Below, piece after piece: positions 18,080 through 19,756 of a stretch of 19,756 bases of DNA; within the stretch, counting starts at the first letter, position 1, and the number at the start of each line of letters is the position of its first letter. The position numbers were made by a program, and so were the translations under genes. The notes under the pieces were generated by a model. That model saw only the letters and a program-made list of their open reading frames with translations, ran no database searches and was not told the origin of the DNA. The DNA comes from Deltaproteobacteria bacterium (lineage in GTDB: Bacteria > Myxococcota_A > Polyangia > Polyangiales > Houyiibacteriaceae). Location of the stretch: assembly GCA_027295555.1 (NCBI GenBank), contig JAPUKT010000473.1, positions 1-19,756 of the forward strand. Direction: 5' to 3'.

Positions 18080-18937
18080 GTGACCTTGCGCACTTGGACA
18101 ATCCGTGAAGTCCTGGAGTGGACGACGAGCGACTTTGCCGCACGCGAGATCGCGACGCCCCGCTTGGATGCAGAGCTTCTCGTGGCCAAGGCCCTGGGCA
18201 TCGACCGCGTCGGTCTCTACCTGGATCTCAACCGCCCCTTGGTCGACGACGAACGCGTAGCGATTCGGGAGCTCGTCAGCCGGCGCCGGGATCGCGAGCC
18301 AGTCGCCTATATTCTCGGCTACAAGGACTTTTATGGGCGCCGCTTTTCAGTCAGCTCGTCCGTCCTGATCCCGAGACCGGACACCGAGACCCTCGTCGAG
18401 CACGCGCTTACGTGCATTCCCGAGGATGCGCCTTTCCGCGTGATCGACGTCGGAACGGGGAGCGGTGCGATTGCGCTGACGCTTGCCGCCGAGCGACCGC
18501 TGGCGACGGTGACCGGCACCGACGTCTCCGAGGATGCTCTGGCGGTTGCCGCGAGGAATGCGGAGCAACTCGGCCTCGGGGATCGGGTCCGCTTCGAGAG
18601 AGTGAATCTGGTGAACGAGAGCTCCGAGTACGACCTCGTGGTGTCGAATCCGCCGTACGTCACCGGCGCGGAAATCGCGGAGCTCGAGCCCGAAGTGCGG
18701 GATCACGAGCCAACTCTTGCGCTCGAGGGAGGCGAGGACGGCCTCGACGTCGTGCGGGCGCTTCTGTCTGCAGCCGCGGGCGTGACCCACGCTGGCGCTC
18801 AGATGTTGGTCGAGGTCGGGGTAGGTCAGGCTGCATCAGCGCTCACGTTGGCGGAACGCAGCGGTGCTTGGACGCCGATCGGCACATATCCCGACCTCAA
18901 TCGGATCGAGCGAGTCGTTCACCTGCGCCGCACCTGA
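18080..18937 (+). CDS. prmC: peptide chain release factor N5-glutamine methyltransferase
   Basis: PrmC (HemK) methylates the Gln of the GGQ motif in release factors RF1/RF2 using S-adenosylmethionine, raising termination efficiency. The 285-residue product has the usual length and layout. The N-terminal helical domain contains TIREVLEWTTSDFA, RLDAELLVAKALG and REPVAYILGYKDFYGRRF. The Rossmann methyltransferase domain has VLIPRPDTETLVE, the SAM-binding motif DVGTGSGAIA at 123-132 and the catalytic NPPY at 190-193 (VVSNPPYVTG). The start is GTG at 18080; TTG at 18086 is an alternative. prfA, its frequent partner upstream, is not here; a TPR-like membrane protein takes that place. The 3' end overlaps the convergent gene by 19 bp (18919-18937). 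Confidence 0.95.
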   Translation: MTLRTWTIREVLEWTTSDFAAREIATPRLDAELLVAKALGIDRVGLYLDLNRPLVDDERVAIRELVSRRRDREPVAYILGYKDFYGRRFSVSSSVLIPRPDTETLVEHALTCIPEDAPFRVIDVGTGSGAIALTLAAERPLATVTGTDVSEDALAVAARNAEQLGLGDRVRFERVNLVNESSEYDLVVSNPPYVTGAEIAELEPEVRDHEPTLALEGGEDGLDVVRALLSAAAGVTHAGAQMLVEVGVGQAASALTLAERSGAWTPIGTYPDLNRIERVVHLRRT

Positions 18938-19755
18938 CGCAGCCATACCTCGGCGAGGAGCAGCCCGATGGCGAGGGCCAGCAGCCACGGCGTAAGCGGC
19001 TCTTCGACCCCGCGAAGCGTGCCACCCCAGGAATCGTCGGGGCCCGTAGCGACGTCTGGCAGCTCGCCCGGAACGAGGTCACTCTCGTCGCTCGGGGCAT
19101 CCACGACGAATGCGAACCGTGGGCCATGGACCCCGTTCACCAATACTCTGTAGGCGCCGATCTCGCCCGTCTCTCGAAACGCAACACGGTCGGCTTCCGG
19201 CAGATCCAACGTGCGGCCAGATGGCGTGATCACTTGAATGCGCTGAGTGCGGGTCGACCCGGGAAGCGATACGGCTTGGAAGGGTTCGACGGAGTGCTCG
19301 GTACGGCCGGCCAGCCGGGCCAAGGTCTGCAATACGAACGGAACGAATGCGGGTTGATACGGAAGGTCGGTCCAGGCGTCGTCGATTGTCGTCGCGAGCA
19401 TTGCCACGCGCCCGTTTCGATATCGATGCTCGACCATCGCAGGCGAGCCGTCGCTGAACCGCGCAGTCACCACCGCGCCGAGCGAGGTCTCATCGATTGG
19501 CGTGCGGCCGCGCACCGTCGCCTGGACGAGCTCAGGAAGCTCTTCCGAGCGTAGCGACAAAGGACCGTCGTCAGTCCGTGTCGCGGTATAACGTCCAGGG
19601 AGCAGATCGCGGAGAACGCTTCCATAGGCGCGCGGGTTGATCTTGTCGCCGGCCGTGATCCAAAGGCTCCCACCTCCGGACACGAATCGCTGGAGCAGCG
19701 GCAACCACTTCGAGTTCAACGTGGCGTTTGCCAACACGACCACGTCCGACCGGAT
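18919..19755 (-). CDS. Bat/aerotolerance-like membrane protein, C-terminal part (5' end outside window)
   Basis: The frame is open through the right edge, so the protein starts outside the window. GTG codons near 19743 are internal, since in-frame residues upstream (IRSD, then VVVLANA) continue the fold. The visible ~278 residues begin with an amidotransferase-like strand-turn (VVVLANATLNSKWLPLLQRF, then SGGGSLWITAGD), which resembles the corresponding region of the VWA/GATase-like protein at 4156-6378. A beta-rich part follows (GRVAMLATTIDDAWTDLPYQP; RIQVITPSGRTLDLPE). A C-terminal membrane helix (PWLLALAIGLLLAEVWL) ends in RQVRRR. This layout fits BatA-like proteins with an N-terminal membrane domain and a VWA domain, but those parts are not visible. 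It lies more than 12 kb from the other Bat-like pair and on the opposite strand. The domain call is moderate; the function is not assignable. Confidence 0.7.
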   Translation of the reverse strand: MRSDVVVLANATLNSKWLPLLQRFVSGGGSLWITAGDKINPRAYGSVLRDLLPGRYTATRTDDGPLSLRSEELPELVQATVRGRTPIDETSLGAVVTARFSDGSPAMVEHRYRNGRVAMLATTIDDAWTDLPYQPAFVPFVLQTLARLAGRTEHSVEPFQAVSLPGSTRTQRIQVITPSGRTLDLPEADRVAFRETGEIGAYRVLVNGVHGPRFAFVVDAPSDESDLVPGELPDVATGPDDSWGGTLRGVEEPLTPWLLALAIGLLLAEVWLRQVRRR

Positions 19756-19756
19756 A

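Noticed and set aside
18118..19554. 478-codon + strand frame across prmC and the Bat-like gene
   Set aside because: Out of frame with prmC and antisense to the next gene; very high Arg content, shadow of coding bias.

Overview
The window carries the housekeeping and accessory genes of a GC-rich Gram-negative bacterium. The best reading is a member of Myxococcota (former Deltaproteobacteria). This is inferred from the PilB sequence style, the double-length UvrA, a predicted lipoprotein and exported proteins, and frequent GTG/TTG starts. No 16S or other decisive marker is present. I see no mobile element, tRNA, rRNA or CRISPR array.

Left part (3-6378). The window opens inside a YyaL/DUF255-type protein, of which only the C-terminal half is present, followed by a complete citrate synthase on the + strand. 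Citrate synthase runs tail-to-tail into an ApbE-type FAD:protein FMN transferase lipoprotein on the - strand, with a hairpin spanning both stop codons. Divergent from apbE is a tight two-gene unit: an exported DUF4159 protein, then a 740-residue membrane protein that joins a von Willebrand A domain with an intact MIDAS to a glutamine-amidotransferase-like domain. These families normally sit in Bat/MoxR-type clusters. A partial protein of similar style appears again at the right edge (18919-19755).

Centre (6464-12379). One 1769-residue open frame encodes two complete UvrA units in tandem, giving four ABC modules. The halves are clearly unequal. Half 1 has lost the catalytic Walker B glutamate in its second ATPase (Asp-Ala instead of Asp-Glu) and has a diverged UvrB-binding segment. 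Half 2 keeps the canonical residues but has lost most of the insertion domain. Downstream on the opposite strand lies a shortened class I CoA-transferase subunit B-like frame, probably a decaying gene. Its open frame runs past the end of homology into the antisense of uvrA.

Right-centre (12354-15067, - strand). An apparent operon reads small 80-residue protein, pyrC, carA, and then overlaps the CoA-transferase remnant. pyrC and carA share an ATGA overlap, so two pyrimidine-synthesis steps (glutamine-dependent carbamoyl phosphate supply and dihydroorotase) are translationally coupled. carB and pyrB are not in the window. pyrC begins in a 9-bp tandem repeat and carries a His-to-Gln change at a substrate-binding position.

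Right part (15307-19755). pilB, the type IV pilus extension ATPase, stands alone on the - strand without pilT or pilC. Divergent from it is a + strand pair: a two-helix membrane protein with a TPR-like helical region, and prmC, the release-factor glutamine methyltransferase. prmC overlaps tail-to-tail by 19 bp with the partial Bat-like membrane protein at the window end.

The strongest candidate for something new is the asymmetric tandem UvrA. It looks like an obligate pseudo-heterodimer in which one ATPase site has been disabled by evolution.
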